Under the pieces are notes generated by a model. That model made no database searches and was not told where the DNA came from. It worked only from the letters and a program-made list of their open reading frames with translations. A stretch of DNA of 64,000 nucleotides, taken from Granulicella sp. GTDB lineage: Bacteria; Acidobacteriota; Terriglobia; Terriglobales; Acidobacteriaceae. The stretch covers positions 16,593 to 80,592 of the forward strand of contig PKWU01000039.1 in the NCBI GenBank assembly GCA_003132145.1. The letters run 5' to 3'. Both the position numbers and the translations under genes were made by a program. Shown piece by piece: positions 24,845-33,595 of the stretch (position 1 is the first letter of the stretch; every line of letters begins with the position of its first letter).

Positions 24845-26179
24845 GTGAGTCCTTTGCTTCGTCTTCCAATCCTTCGCTCGCTCGCAGCTCTCGCCGCACT
24901 CGCAGCGCTGCTTCCGGTCAACACTCCGGCGCAGACCGCAGCCTCGACTCCTCTAGTGGTCAAGCTCAGCATCCACGACACCATTCAGCCCATCACCGCC
25001 GAGTACCTCAAGCGCGGCCTGGACGACGCGGCCAGCCGCCGCGCCGCAGCCGTCCTCATCTCCATGGGTACGCCCGGCGGCCTGCTCGATTCCACCCGTG
25101 AGATGGTCGCCGACATCGAAGCCTCGCCGGTTCCCGTCATTATCTTCATCGAACCCTCCGGCAGCCGCGCCGGTTCCGCTGGTTTCTTTCTGCTGGAAGC
25201 GGCAGACATCGCCGCGATGGCGCCGGGGACCAACGCCGGAGCCGCCCACCCCATCCTCGAAGGCACCACCATGGACCCGGTGCTGAAAGAGAAAATCGAG
25301 AACGACGCTGCGGCCTTTCTGCGCTCCTACGTCACCGTGCGCGGGCGAGACGCCAAGGATGCCGAGGACGCCGTGCGCAACTCGAAGTCGTTCAGCGAGT
25401 CCGAGGCGCTCAACCTGCACCTGATCGACGTGGTCGCGCCCGACGACAACGCTCTGCTGGCGGCATTGAATGGACGCACCATCAAGCGCTTCCACGGCGA
25501 GAGCGAGAAGCTCGACTTCACCCACGCCGTCCTCGTCGAACTTCCGCCCTCCACGCGCGAGCGCCTGCTGACGCGCCTCACCAGCCCCGACCTCGACGTG
25601 CTTCTTCTGCTCTGCGGCGGGCTGCTCATCTACCTCGAATTCAACGTGCCCGGCACCATCGTCCCCGGCGCGCTGGGCACGCTGATGATGCTTCTGGCAA
25701 TCTTCGGCCTGAACCTGCTGCCCGTGCAGCACACCGCGATCCTGTTGCTCTTCGCCGCGCTGGCGCTCATGGTGCTGGAGGCGAAGTTCGCCAGCCATGG
25801 AGTGCTCGGCACGGTCGGCATTCTGTGCCTTGTCTTCGGGCTGGCCACGCTGGTCAACGGGCCAACGCCGGAGATGCGCGTCCACTTCGGCGTGGCCGCT
25901 GGCGCGGGCGTCGGCTTCGGCGTCATCACCTTCGGCCTCGCGTGGATCGCCGTGAAGGCGCGTCAAGCCAAACGTCTCACCGGGCCGCAGGCGATGGTTG
26001 GCCAGGTTGCCATCGCAATGACACCGATCCTGCCCGCCGGTGAGCTTCCCATCGGCCAGGTCGAAGTCCGCGGCGAAATATGGAAGGCCACCCTCCCGCC
26101 CAACACCCCACCCGTCCCCGCCGGCACTCCCCTCACCGTCCGCGCCGTCGACGGGTTGACGCTAACAGTCGCACAATAA
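24845..26179 (+). CDS. Membrane-bound ClpP-class serine protease of the NfeD1b family
   Basis: 444 residues from GTG 24845. A signal peptide (LAALAALAALLPVNTPAQT) leads to a ClpP-like domain: ISMGTPGGLLDSTREMVADIEASPVPVIIFIEPSGSRAGSAGFFLL, where the Ser in GSAG aligns with the catalytic serine. A lysine in DPVLKEKIEND is the likely general base (Ser-Lys dyad). About four membrane segments follow (LLLLCGGLLIYLEFNVPG, LGTLMMLLAIFGLNLL, LLFAALALMVLEAKF, GVGFGVITFGLAWIAVK), then a C-terminal NfeD OB-fold (GQVEVRGEIWKATL). Relatives cleave stomatin-like proteins. The stomatin in this window is 20 kb away. Confidence 0.85.
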   Translation: MSPLLRLPILRSLAALAALAALLPVNTPAQTAASTPLVVKLSIHDTIQPITAEYLKRGLDDAASRRAAAVLISMGTPGGLLDSTREMVADIEASPVPVIIFIEPSGSRAGSAGFFLLEAADIAAMAPGTNAGAAHPILEGTTMDPVLKEKIENDAAAFLRSYVTVRGRDAKDAEDAVRNSKSFSESEALNLHLIDVVAPDDNALLAALNGRTIKRFHGESEKLDFTHAVLVELPPSTRERLLTRLTSPDLDVLLLLCGGLLIYLEFNVPGTIVPGALGTLMMLLAIFGLNLLPVQHTAILLLFAALALMVLEAKFASHGVLGTVGILCLVFGLATLVNGPTPEMRVHFGVAAGAGVGFGVITFGLAWIAVKARQAKRLTGPQAMVGQVAIAMTPILPAGELPIGQVEVRGEIWKATLPPNTPPVPAGTPLTVRAVDGLTLTVAQ

Positions 26180-26215
26180 AAATAGGTCTTAACCAACAAC
26201 AGATAGGGGCTCTCA

Positions 26216-27226
26216 ATGATCTTCTCAATCTCAGGCGCACTCGAAAAAGCTGAAAAGATACAATCTGGAACCTTCGTCGGCTTAAATATCTGGGAACGCC
26301 AACATATTGAGGAGTGGGTTAGGGAGAATCCTGAAATATTGGGTGAAGACCTCCTCGTCCTTACAATTGAATTCGACAGGTTTGTGAACAGCAGCGACCG
26401 TCTTGATTTGCTTGCGCTCGACCGCAATGGCAATTTGGTTGTCGTAGAGCTCAAGAGGGATTCTGCCGCCGGATACGCTGACCTTCAGGCAATCAGGTAC
26501 GCGGCGATGGTTTCTTCAATGACTATCGATAAGCTGATTCCTTATTACACGGCGTATCGGCAGAAATACTATAGTGTGCAGCTTAGTGAAACCGATGCTA
26601 GAAGCCAAATCACCGAATTCATCGAATCAGAACAGTTCACGGAGATTTCGTCTAAACCACGGATCATCCTTTGTTCGGAGGGCTTCTCTCCAGAAATCAC
26701 AACAACGGTTTTGTGGCTTCGAGATTCTCAGATAGACATCAGTTGCGTTAAGATCACCCCGTATAAAGTGGGCGAAAAGATCATCATTGTTCCGAAGATA
26801 GTGATACCTCTAGAAGAAGCGAAGCAGTACCTAATTGACATCAAGGTAAAAGAAGAAAAGATCGAACAGTCGGTGCACAAGAACCGCCCCAGAACAATGC
26901 GGGTCTTGATCGAAAACAAACTAGTCAATGCTGGAGATATTATTTACCTCAAGAATGGGTTGCCTTCTTGGGTTCATTATGTTGATGGCGATCCTACGTT
27001 TGAGGCCACAATCACTGGGAAGCTGGGACAAAAAGATGCCGTCCGATGGAAAAAGGACGGGCTGGAATACTCGGTCTCAGCATTGGCCTGGAACATATTC
27101 AAAGACCTACATCCGGAGCATAAAGATCCCGGCGGAGTGAATGGAAGCTGGCATTGGGTCAATTCTGATGGTACCCCGCTTTGGGATATTGCGGAGAAAT
27201 TCCTCGCCAAACCAGAGGCCAATTGA
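26216..27226 (+). CDS. NucS/DUF91-like PD-(D/E)XK nuclease fused to a RAMA-like domain
   Basis: 336 residues. Residues 26-105 read WERQHIEEWVRENPEILGED, then RLDLLALDRNGNLVVVELKRD: the Asp at 69, Glu 78 and Lys 80 fit a PD-(D/E)XK active site as in the C-terminal half of NucS. Residues 228-328 (LIENKLVNAGDIIYL, TFEATITGKLGQ, GLEYSVSALAWNIF, NGSWHWVNSDGTPLWDI) resemble a RAMA domain, a fold associated with restriction enzymes and DNA methylases and thought to read modified DNA. The GC is about 47% in the first 60 nt, clearly lower than the flanks, which suggests transfer. No methylase or other defence gene adjoins it. The RAMA call is from pattern only. Confidence 0.7.
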   Translation: MIFSISGALEKAEKIQSGTFVGLNIWERQHIEEWVRENPEILGEDLLVLTIEFDRFVNSSDRLDLLALDRNGNLVVVELKRDSAAGYADLQAIRYAAMVSSMTIDKLIPYYTAYRQKYYSVQLSETDARSQITEFIESEQFTEISSKPRIILCSEGFSPEITTTVLWLRDSQIDISCVKITPYKVGEKIIIVPKIVIPLEEAKQYLIDIKVKEEKIEQSVHKNRPRTMRVLIENKLVNAGDIIYLKNGLPSWVHYVDGDPTFEATITGKLGQKDAVRWKKDGLEYSVSALAWNIFKDLHPEHKDPGGVNGSWHWVNSDGTPLWDIAEKFLAKPEAN

Positions 27227-27241
27227 GCACTTTGGGACGGT

Positions 27242-28858
27242 CTACTCGATAATCCGCGCCACCACATCGTAGTCGTGCGACTCGGTAATCTCCGCGCGAT
27301 AGAAGGTTCCGGGGACGAGCGACTCGTGCGGGCCGAAGTCGTTGATCAGCACTTTGCCGTCGATCTCCGGCGCGTGCAGCGCGGTGCGGCCCTGCCACAG
27401 CAGATCCGTCTCGTCGCTCTCGCCCTCCACCAGCACATCCACTTCCCTGCCCACCCACGTGGCCTTCGCCTTGGCGCTGATCTTCTGTTGCAGCTTCATC
27501 AGCCTGCGTCGGCGCGCCTCGATCGTCCGCTTCGGTACCTTCAGCGCCGCGTCCAGCGCGAAGGCCGCCGCGCCCTCCTCGTCCGAGTAGCCGAACACCC
27601 CCAGCCAGTCGATCTTCGCCGCGGCAACAAACTCGCATAGCTCCTTGAAATCCGCGTCCGTCTCGCCGGGAAATCCGACGATGAAGGTGCTGCGCAGAAC
27701 AATCCCCGGCACAATCGCGCGCGCCTTCTCGATGAGCCGCAGAAAGACCTCCGCCGTGCCGCCGCGCTTCATCCGCTTCAACACGCTGGGTGACGCGTGC
27801 TGCAACGGCACATCGAGATACTTCGCAATCGTCTCGTGCCGCGCAATCGTCTCCAGCAGCCGCGTCGTCACCTTGTTGGGATAGGCGTACAAAAACCGCA
27901 GCCACTTCAACCCCGGCAGCACGGCCAGCGCATCGAGCAGCGTCGCCAGCCCATCGCGCAGTCCCAAATCTTCGCCATAACAAGTCGTGTCCTGCCCAAT
28001 CAGCGTGATCTCTCGAACGCCCTGCGCGATCAGCCGCTGGGCCTCGGCGACGATGGACTCCAGCCGCCGCGAGCGAAACTTGCCGCGCAGTTGCGGGATG
28101 ATGCAGAAGCTGCACGGGTGGTCGCATCCCTCGGCGATCTTGATGTACGCCGACGACCTCGGCGTAGTCAGAATGCGCGGCGTCTCGTCGCTGTAGAGAT
28201 ACTCCGGCAGCGCGGCGGTCGCGCCCTCCCACTGCGCGCGCGAGAAGCGGCCCTGACGCTCGCGCAGATCGCCTTCCGCACGGGAGGTCGGCGCAAGCTG
28301 CGGCGCAACCTCTGTCGAATTGATCGGAAGACTGTGCTGATGCACGGCGCTTGCAGCGCGGCTGACCAGAATATTGAACGGCGAACTCTGAGCCGCAGCC
28401 GGCGTCGCCGGCGCACTCAGCCCGGCGGCTTCCAGAATCGCCTCCAACTCGCCCGTGCCGACCACCGCATCGACTTCGGGAATATTTCTCTGAATCTCGT
28501 CGCGGTAGCGCTCCACCAGGCATCCCGCAACGATGAGCCGCCGGGCTTTTCCGCCGTTCGTGACCTTGTGCTGCGCCATCTCCAGGATCGCGTTCACCGA
28601 CTCCTGCTTGGCCGAGTCGATGAAGCTGCATGTGTTGACGACCAGAATTTCGGCGTCCTCGGCCCGCGCGGTCAACTGGCCGCCGGCGCGGTCCAGCAGT
28701 CCCATCATCACCTCGGAGTCCACTAGATTTTTCGGACAGCCCAGCGAGACGAATCCGATGGTTGGCCGCGCGGAACCATTTGTCCGCGGCGGCGCGGAAT
28801 GCGGCTGCGCGGCATCGTTCAAAAGTTCATTAGACGGTTCGAGGATGGAAGAAGGCAC
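27242..28858 (-). CDS. rimO: Ribosomal protein uS12 methylthiotransferase RimO
   Basis: Radical-SAM enzyme that adds a methylthio group to Asp of ribosomal protein S12. The start is set at GTG 28858 (MPSSILEPSN), giving 538 residues. The track ORF extends into the upstream gene. The N-terminal MTTase domain begins IGFVSLGCPKNLVDSEVMMG. The radical-SAM cysteines are CDHPCSFCIIP. IVGFPGETDADF and a C-terminal TRAM domain (GREVDVLVEGESDETDLLWQGR) follow. The usual length is 430-460. The excess is a 30-residue N-terminal lead and an insertion of about 60 residues between the MTTase and radical-SAM domains (around PATPAAAQSSPFNILVSRAA). Convergent with the NucS-like gene, 15 bp apart. Confidence 0.92.
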   Translation of the reverse strand: MPSSILEPSNELLNDAAQPHSAPPRTNGSARPTIGFVSLGCPKNLVDSEVMMGLLDRAGGQLTARAEDAEILVVNTCSFIDSAKQESVNAILEMAQHKVTNGGKARRLIVAGCLVERYRDEIQRNIPEVDAVVGTGELEAILEAAGLSAPATPAAAQSSPFNILVSRAASAVHQHSLPINSTEVAPQLAPTSRAEGDLRERQGRFSRAQWEGATAALPEYLYSDETPRILTTPRSSAYIKIAEGCDHPCSFCIIPQLRGKFRSRRLESIVAEAQRLIAQGVREITLIGQDTTCYGEDLGLRDGLATLLDALAVLPGLKWLRFLYAYPNKVTTRLLETIARHETIAKYLDVPLQHASPSVLKRMKRGGTAEVFLRLIEKARAIVPGIVLRSTFIVGFPGETDADFKELCEFVAAAKIDWLGVFGYSDEEGAAAFALDAALKVPKRTIEARRRRLMKLQQKISAKAKATWVGREVDVLVEGESDETDLLWQGRTALHAPEIDGKVLINDFGPHESLVPGTFYRAEITESHDYDVVARIIE

Positions 28859-28887
28859 ACTCTCATGGTAGCAGCGGCCACACAGTT

Positions 28888-29436
28888 CTAGCGGCTTGCG
28901 TAGGACTTGATCCCGGCCAGCAGGCCCTCGGCGAACCGCTTTGCCTGGCCCGCCAGCGAGGCGATCTTCTGCGCGGGTCTGCGGATGCCGTTGCCGATGG
29001 TCTCGACCACCTCGACGGTCGCCGTCAGCGCAGCCGTCACCATTCCATCGACCCGCGCCACCTGGCGCTGGGTGCGCAGGTTGGCGTCGGCCAGCGTCTC
29101 TTCGAAGTGCTGCGCGGTGCCGCGCACCAGATCGCTGGTCTCCAGCAGATTGTCTGCGATGGCACGCACCTTCGGTGCATTCTCGCTGAGCAGATACTCC
29201 GCGGTCTGGCTGATCTGGGTTGCCGAATCGATCAGCGGAAGCACCTTCTGCTTCAGCTCGTCGACCGTCTCCGCCAGGCCCTTGATCGCCTTGACGGACT
29301 TTGCCGCGAGGACGATCAGCGCCGTGACCTGCACCAGCATCGCCAGCGCAACCAGCCCGATAAAGATCGTCAGAAGATTGGTATTTATCTCGGAGACTGC
29401 ATCCGTTCCCTGGAACCACATCGCCAGCATCGTCAT
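28888..29436 (-). CDS. Membrane-anchored coiled-coil protein, DUF948-like (hypothetical)
   Basis: With ATG 29436 the product has 182 residues. An N-terminal membrane segment (LLTIFIGLVALAMLVQVTALIVLAA) is followed by a heptad-rich helical domain (VDELKQKVLPLIDSATQISQTAEYL, LRTQRQVARVDGMVTAALTATVEVV). This layout resembles DUF948/YtxG-type proteins, which often neighbour YtxH proteins, as here. The role is unknown, perhaps an envelope-stress scaffold. It lies 29 bp upstream of rimO on the same strand and may be cotranscribed. Confidence 0.65.
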   Translation of the reverse strand: MTMLAMWFQGTDAVSEINTNLLTIFIGLVALAMLVQVTALIVLAAKSVKAIKGLAETVDELKQKVLPLIDSATQISQTAEYLLSENAPKVRAIADNLLETSDLVRGTAQHFEETLADANLRTQRQVARVDGMVTAALTATVEVVETIGNGIRRPAQKIASLAGQAKRFAEGLLAGIKSYASR

Positions 29437-29510
29437 TCGTCCCCTTCCGTACGCTAGGCCGCAGCCTGTCCGGCGCCCAACAATGCGACGCCGGAGCTCA
29501 ACCCAAGGAA

Positions 29511-29900
29511 CTAAGCCTGCGGCTCGGTGGTTGTGTTGATATAGGCTTCCTTGCCCGCGTCGACCGCGGCCTCGACCTTGGCCTGCTGCTCGTTGATCAG
29601 GCTCTTGCCCTTTTCCACGTACTGGGTCCACTGGGTGCGGCCCTTGTCGTAGTACTCGCGCCCCTTGTCGATCGACTCCTTGGCCTGGCGCTTGCCTTCC
29701 TCAACCAGCTCAGAGGCCTTCTGCTTGCCCTGCTCGACCAGTTCCGCGGCCTTGTCCCTGGCCTCGCGCGCGCCGTTCAACAGTTCCTCGCGGGTCTCTT
29801 TGCCGGCCTTCGGCGCATACAGCACCCCGATCACCGCGCCGATTCCCAGCCCGGCTAGGAACCATCCAATCCCACATGATCCGCATTCGTTGTCTGCCAT
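29511..29900 (-). CDS. YtxH domain protein
   Basis: 129 residues. The short hydrophobic N-terminal anchor IGWFLAGLGIGAVIGVLYAPKAGKETRE is the YtxH signature. The rest is a charged amphipathic helix with repeats of (A/Y)xxxGKxxAxELVEEGKRQA type, like LEA-type stress proteins. In Bacillus ytxGH are general-stress genes. The start codon is preceded on the minus strand by AGGAGAAGACG, a good ribosome site. It is followed 74 bp downstream by the DUF948-like gene. Confidence 0.85.
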   Translation of the reverse strand: MADNECGSCGIGWFLAGLGIGAVIGVLYAPKAGKETREELLNGAREARDKAAELVEQGKQKASELVEEGKRQAKESIDKGREYYDKGRTQWTQYVEKGKSLINEQQAKVEAAVDAGKEAYINTTTEPQA

Positions 29901-30083
29901 CGTCTTCTCCTGTCCAGCCTTCTGGTAAGTCGTTTGTCCTTCTCCGTTATACGATGCACATTATGCCACTGGTGTGAATGCGCAAACGGAGAATGCGCAT
30001 TGTCTGCACACCTGCCTAGGATGCTAAGTATAGTACCTCTTGGGGCGTCATTCCGACTGTGGATGGGAGAAAATGCCGCCCTG

Positions 30084-30186
30084 GAGCGAAGCCGTGGAGG
30101 CGGCGCGGCGGTGGGAGCGATCCTGGGCGCCATCTTCGGCGGAGGCAAGGGAGCGGCCATTGGCGCGGCGGACGGCGGAGCGTGGC
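30084..30186 (+). pseudogene. Fragment of a glycine-zipper protein gene
   Basis: One plus-strand frame reads RGGGAAVGAILGAIFGGGKG then AAIGAADGGAW, a clear glycine-zipper motif of the kind found in acidobacterial envelope proteins. It has no credible start, signal peptide or continuation and runs directly into the antisense end of the TIGR03435 gene. It is read as a remnant left by a deletion or insertion. Confidence 0.55.
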
Positions 30187-30192
30187 GGAGGG

Positions 30193-31353
30193 TTAGTTGG
30201 GCGAGGGCTTCTCGACGTGGTCGATGGCGATCACATCCACCGCTGTCTTCTGCGCCGTCAGCTTCAGCCCAAGCTGCTGCTGAATCGCATCGAAGAGGTT
30301 CGGCGCTTCCGATACATCCGACGCATTGACTTTTGGCGGATGTCCGTTGAACTGCCAATCTTCGGGAGTGAACGTGACGTTGTTGTCGAATCTGCCCGGT
30401 ATGTCTGTCCGGTTCACCACTGGCTTGTCCAGAACCAGCATTTGCAGAAAGTCGGTGAAGTCCGTCATCGTCCCATTGACCAGATGCAGCGTCAGGCCGC
30501 CGGTTCCTTGCGCGTAGTAGAAACCGGGGAGTGTCCCTTTCACTTGCGTAGGCGTCAGCTTTTGTCCCGTCTTCCCGACGGTCAGCACATACGCCGCAAG
30601 ATCCCGCTTATCGTGATGAAACTTCAACGCGAAGCGGTCCGCCAGCAGCTTCCGAACCATGATTCTCATCTGGTCGGTATTCGGCGTGCCCGGTTGGTCC
30701 GGATTCGCTTCGATGTCGTATCGATCGCTGTCCATCCATCCCGGCCCGTTCACAACCTGCTTCACCTGCAAGCTGTAGGCAAAGGTGACCAGATCGTTCA
30801 GCGATCCGTTGCGGACCACCATGCTGCGTCCCTGGAGCACGAGGCCTTGCAAGCTCGACCCTCCCGAGGGGTTCGGCTTGATGGTCGCGACTTCGAACGA
30901 CGGGTCTGCATCCGCCGCCATCGGCTTATCCGGCTTGGGTGGCTCGGGGATGTCCCACGCCGTCTCTGGCGTGGCGAGCAGCAGGGTCAGCGGAAACGGC
31001 TGTCCGCCCTGGGTCCATGTCCCGCTGATGCTCTTGCCGCTGGCGTCCAGCTTGCCCTCGAAACTGCCGCCGAGCATGTCGACCGCAATCTTTACAGCAG
31101 AACCCTGCCGAGTCACCGACGTGACCGGAATCGGCTGCGGAGTCTGATCGATGCTGTACATCTTCGCGCTCCAGCCGTCCTTGTCTCCCTTGTAGATATT
31201 GAAGATGATCCGCAGGTCCTTACCGACCTTCAATGTTCCCTGCCAGTTGCCCGAGAGGTCGCCCGGCGCAGAGGGAGCAGCGGCCTGCGCGCGCAGGGCG
31301 GGGGTTGCGATCAACGCAGCGAGTGCAACGAGGCTCAGCATCAATTTCTTCAT
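30193..31353 (-). CDS. TIGR03435 family exported protein
   Basis: With ATG 31353 and a GAGGAGAT ribosome site 6 nt upstream, the product has 386 residues. Signal peptide MKKLMLSLVALAALIATPALRAQA. A small beta-domain (GNWQGTLKVGKDLRIIFNIY) precedes the TIGR03435 region: FEVATIKPNP, GRSMVVRNGSLNDLVTFAYSLQVKQVVNGPGWMDSDRYDIEA, MRIMVRKLLADRFALKFHHDKRDLAAYVLTV and PVVNRTDIPGRFDNNVTFTPE. The family is strongly expanded in acidobacteria and related soil bacteria. Its function is unknown, though it often neighbours BlaR1/TonB-type sensors. None is adjacent here. Confidence 0.88.
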   Translation of the reverse strand: MKKLMLSLVALAALIATPALRAQAAAPSAPGDLSGNWQGTLKVGKDLRIIFNIYKGDKDGWSAKMYSIDQTPQPIPVTSVTRQGSAVKIAVDMLGGSFEGKLDASGKSISGTWTQGGQPFPLTLLLATPETAWDIPEPPKPDKPMAADADPSFEVATIKPNPSGGSSLQGLVLQGRSMVVRNGSLNDLVTFAYSLQVKQVVNGPGWMDSDRYDIEANPDQPGTPNTDQMRIMVRKLLADRFALKFHHDKRDLAAYVLTVGKTGQKLTPTQVKGTLPGFYYAQGTGGLTLHLVNGTMTDFTDFLQMLVLDKPVVNRTDIPGRFDNNVTFTPEDWQFNGHPPKVNASDVSEAPNLFDAIQQQLGLKLTAQKTAVDVIAIDHVEKPSPN

Positions 31354-31539
31354 CGAACGATCTCCTCGAATAACGGATGGACTGCATGGCCCACAGCCCA
31401 CCGTTAACCGGCAAGAAGGAGCCGTGCTCCATAATACGCAATCCCGCCGCGGCAGGTTCAAGTGAATTGCCGGGCACTATCAAATTCATTGCATGAGCAG
31501 AGATTGCGCCGTACTGTGTGCCCGGTGCGCGGGCGGGCC

Positions 31540-33354
31540 TTATTTTTTTGCCTTGGCGGCTGATTTTTTGGCGGGGGACTTTGCCTGCGGCTTTGGCTTG
31601 GCAGCTTTCTTCGCGGCTTGCTTTGCCGGTGACTTGGCGGCAGGCTTTGGCTTTGTCTCCGATTTCGGCTTGGCGGCGGCCCTTGCTTCCGGCTTGGCGT
31701 CTGCCTTTGGCTTCGCCTCCGGCTTCTGCTTGGCTGCCGGTTTCGCAACCGTCTTGGCCGACGGCTTTGGCTTTGTCTCCGGCTTCGACTCGACGGCTTC
31801 GGCGGCGGCTTCCGCCTGCTGGCGCAGCGCGTGAAGCACCACGCGGAACATCTCTTCCTCGGGTGCGGGCTTACCGGTCCATATCTCGAACTGCCGCGCG
31901 CCCTGGTGGACGAACATCTCCACGCCCGTGATGATGGGGATCGACAACTGGCGCGCGAGGTGGAGCAGCGGCGTCTCCAGCGGGTTGTACACCAGGTCGA
32001 AGACCAGCCTGGTATTGAGGTCCCTGGCCTCCAGCAGGGGCGCGGTCTTGTTGCCCGCCATGCCGACCGGCGTGGCATTGATGATGGCGTCGAAGGACGT
32101 CTTGGCCAGGGCCTCCTTGCGGATGGTCTTGGAGCCGGACTGGCGCGCCAGCTTCTGCGCGGTCTCGGCTGTGCGGTTGAGGATGAAGACGTTTGCGCCC
32201 TTCTCGCGCAGGCCGAAGACGGCGGCGCGCGCCGCGCCTCCCGCGCCCAGCACCAGGACCTTGGCGCCGGCCAGCGGCATCCGCTTCTCCAGCGGGCCGG
32301 TAATGCCCGCCACGTCGGTGTTGAAGCCGTAGAGCTTGCCGTCCTGCGCGCGCAGCACCGTGTTGCATGCGCCGATCCTGGCCGAGAGCGGGTCGGTGCG
32401 CTCCAGATGCGCCATGATCTCCTGCTTCAGCGGCATGGTGACGCTGACGCCCTGGATGGGGATGTCGTACACCAGCTTCAGCAGGTCGGAGAGCCGGGCG
32501 GTCTGCAGTGCCAGATAGACGGCGTTGACCGTCTCGCGGCGGAAGGCCGTATTCATCATGATGGGCGAGAGCGAGCTGCGGATCGGGTTTCCCGCCACGC
32601 CGTAGATCTTGGTGGCCGCGTCAACCTGGTCGATGCGGTAGGTCTCGATCAGCGTCCGCGAGGCGATCTGCCCCGGCCCGGTCTCCTCGCCCACGGTGGC
32701 GGCGGCGAAGGTGAAGGCCGATCCGGCGCGCACGCCCAGCACGCGCGAGATGATTCCAGCGTCGCCCATGCAGATGCCGATGAGGTTCGAGTTGTCGTTC
32801 ATGCGCTCCAGAAAGCGGATCAGCGTGACGTTGTCGTAGAGCGCCTTGGCGGTGGGAACGACTTTGATGAAGTCGGGGCTGAAGGCCTCGCTGCGGTTGA
32901 ATATCCCGTCCAGATCGTGCGTTCCCATGAAGTCGTGATAGCTGATGAGCAGGCCGATCCCGGTCTCGCGCAGCTTCTGCAGGTCGGCCTTCTTCATTGC
33001 CTCGGCGGATTCCAGTTCAAGGTCCACCAGATGGAACCCCGCAGCCGCGCATTTGGTCAAAATCTCCAGTTCGGCGGCCAGTGATCCGGCGAACTTGCCG
33101 CCATTCACGGTGCGTCGACAGGTTGCGATCACGGTGGCCGCCGTATTTTCGGCGAAGAACTGCTTGAACCGCGGCAGCGCAAGCAGCGGTTTCTCAAGAT
33201 AATCCAGGCGAAACTCGAGGAACGGCGTCTCTTTGACCGCGGAGGTCGCCTTTTCGATCATCTCAGCGGGAGTGGCGCCTGCGATGGCCACGCACACTTT
33301 GGCAATGCGGGAGCGGAGAAACTGGGAAGCGTGACTGGGTACGTTCAAACTCAT
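31540..33354 (-). CDS. aroDE: Fused type I dehydroquinate dehydratase / shikimate dehydrogenase with lysine-rich tail
   Basis: 604 residues from ATG 33354. Residues 1-220 form the type I dehydratase (AroD): FLEFRLDYLEKP, LLISYHDFMG with the catalytic His, and FIKVVPTAKA with the Schiff-base Lys. Residues 235-500 form the shikimate dehydrogenase (AroE): YGVAGNPIRSSLSPIMMNTAF, VTMPLKQEIM, GFNTDVAGI, NADP loop VLVLGAGGAARAAVFGL, INATPVGMAG and EMFVHQGARQFEIWTG. It performs steps three and four of the shikimate pathway. The last 83 residues are almost only Lys, Ala, Pro, Glu and Ser (AKSPAKQAAKKAAKPKPQAK), like histone H1. That is not part of either enzyme. Confidence 0.92.
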   Translation of the reverse strand: MSLNVPSHASQFLRSRIAKVCVAIAGATPAEMIEKATSAVKETPFLEFRLDYLEKPLLALPRFKQFFAENTAATVIATCRRTVNGGKFAGSLAAELEILTKCAAAGFHLVDLELESAEAMKKADLQKLRETGIGLLISYHDFMGTHDLDGIFNRSEAFSPDFIKVVPTAKALYDNVTLIRFLERMNDNSNLIGICMGDAGIISRVLGVRAGSAFTFAAATVGEETGPGQIASRTLIETYRIDQVDAATKIYGVAGNPIRSSLSPIMMNTAFRRETVNAVYLALQTARLSDLLKLVYDIPIQGVSVTMPLKQEIMAHLERTDPLSARIGACNTVLRAQDGKLYGFNTDVAGITGPLEKRMPLAGAKVLVLGAGGAARAAVFGLREKGANVFILNRTAETAQKLARQSGSKTIRKEALAKTSFDAIINATPVGMAGNKTAPLLEARDLNTRLVFDLVYNPLETPLLHLARQLSIPIITGVEMFVHQGARQFEIWTGKPAPEEEMFRVVLHALRQQAEAAAEAVESKPETKPKPSAKTVAKPAAKQKPEAKPKADAKPEARAAAKPKSETKPKPAAKSPAKQAAKKAAKPKPQAKSPAKKSAAKAKK

Positions 33355-33389
33355 AGGCGCAATCGCGTATCTTACACAGCAATCGCTCA

Positions 33390-33510
33390 GGATGCAACTT
33401 TTCCAGTAAATATCTGCGATTGCGGAGGTTAGCCGCCAAACCGAGCGGTTTGGCGAACGCTCAACATTAACCTCCAAAAGAGACGGAAAGTGCGGCTAAA
33501 AGTTGCATCC
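33390..33510. repeat. Nested inverted-repeat element in the aroDE-pgeF gap
   Basis: Three inverted repeats are nested. The outer arms are 13 bp (GGATGCAACTTTT at 33390-33402, AAAAGTTGCATCC at 33498-33510). The middle arms are 8 bp (GGAGGTTA at 33424, TAACCTCC at 33468). The centre is a 10-bp perfect palindrome with a 2-nt spacer (CGCCAAACCG AG CGGTTTGGCG, 33434-33455). No target duplication is obvious. It could fold as a long cruciform, act as a divergent operator, or be a mobile MITE. Confidence 0.65.
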
Positions 33511-33595
33511 AACAGGGGAAAAATCTCGATGGACGAGAAACTTACCTGTCCTGCCAAGGCACGGCGCACGGGTGAAACCATAAAATGGGTGAGGG

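Noticed and set aside
27159-28631. 490-codon minus-strand ORF overlapping rimO
   Set aside because: Same strand but a different frame from rimO. rimO has the radical-SAM and TRAM motifs, while this frame is low-complexity Arg/Ala/Gly.
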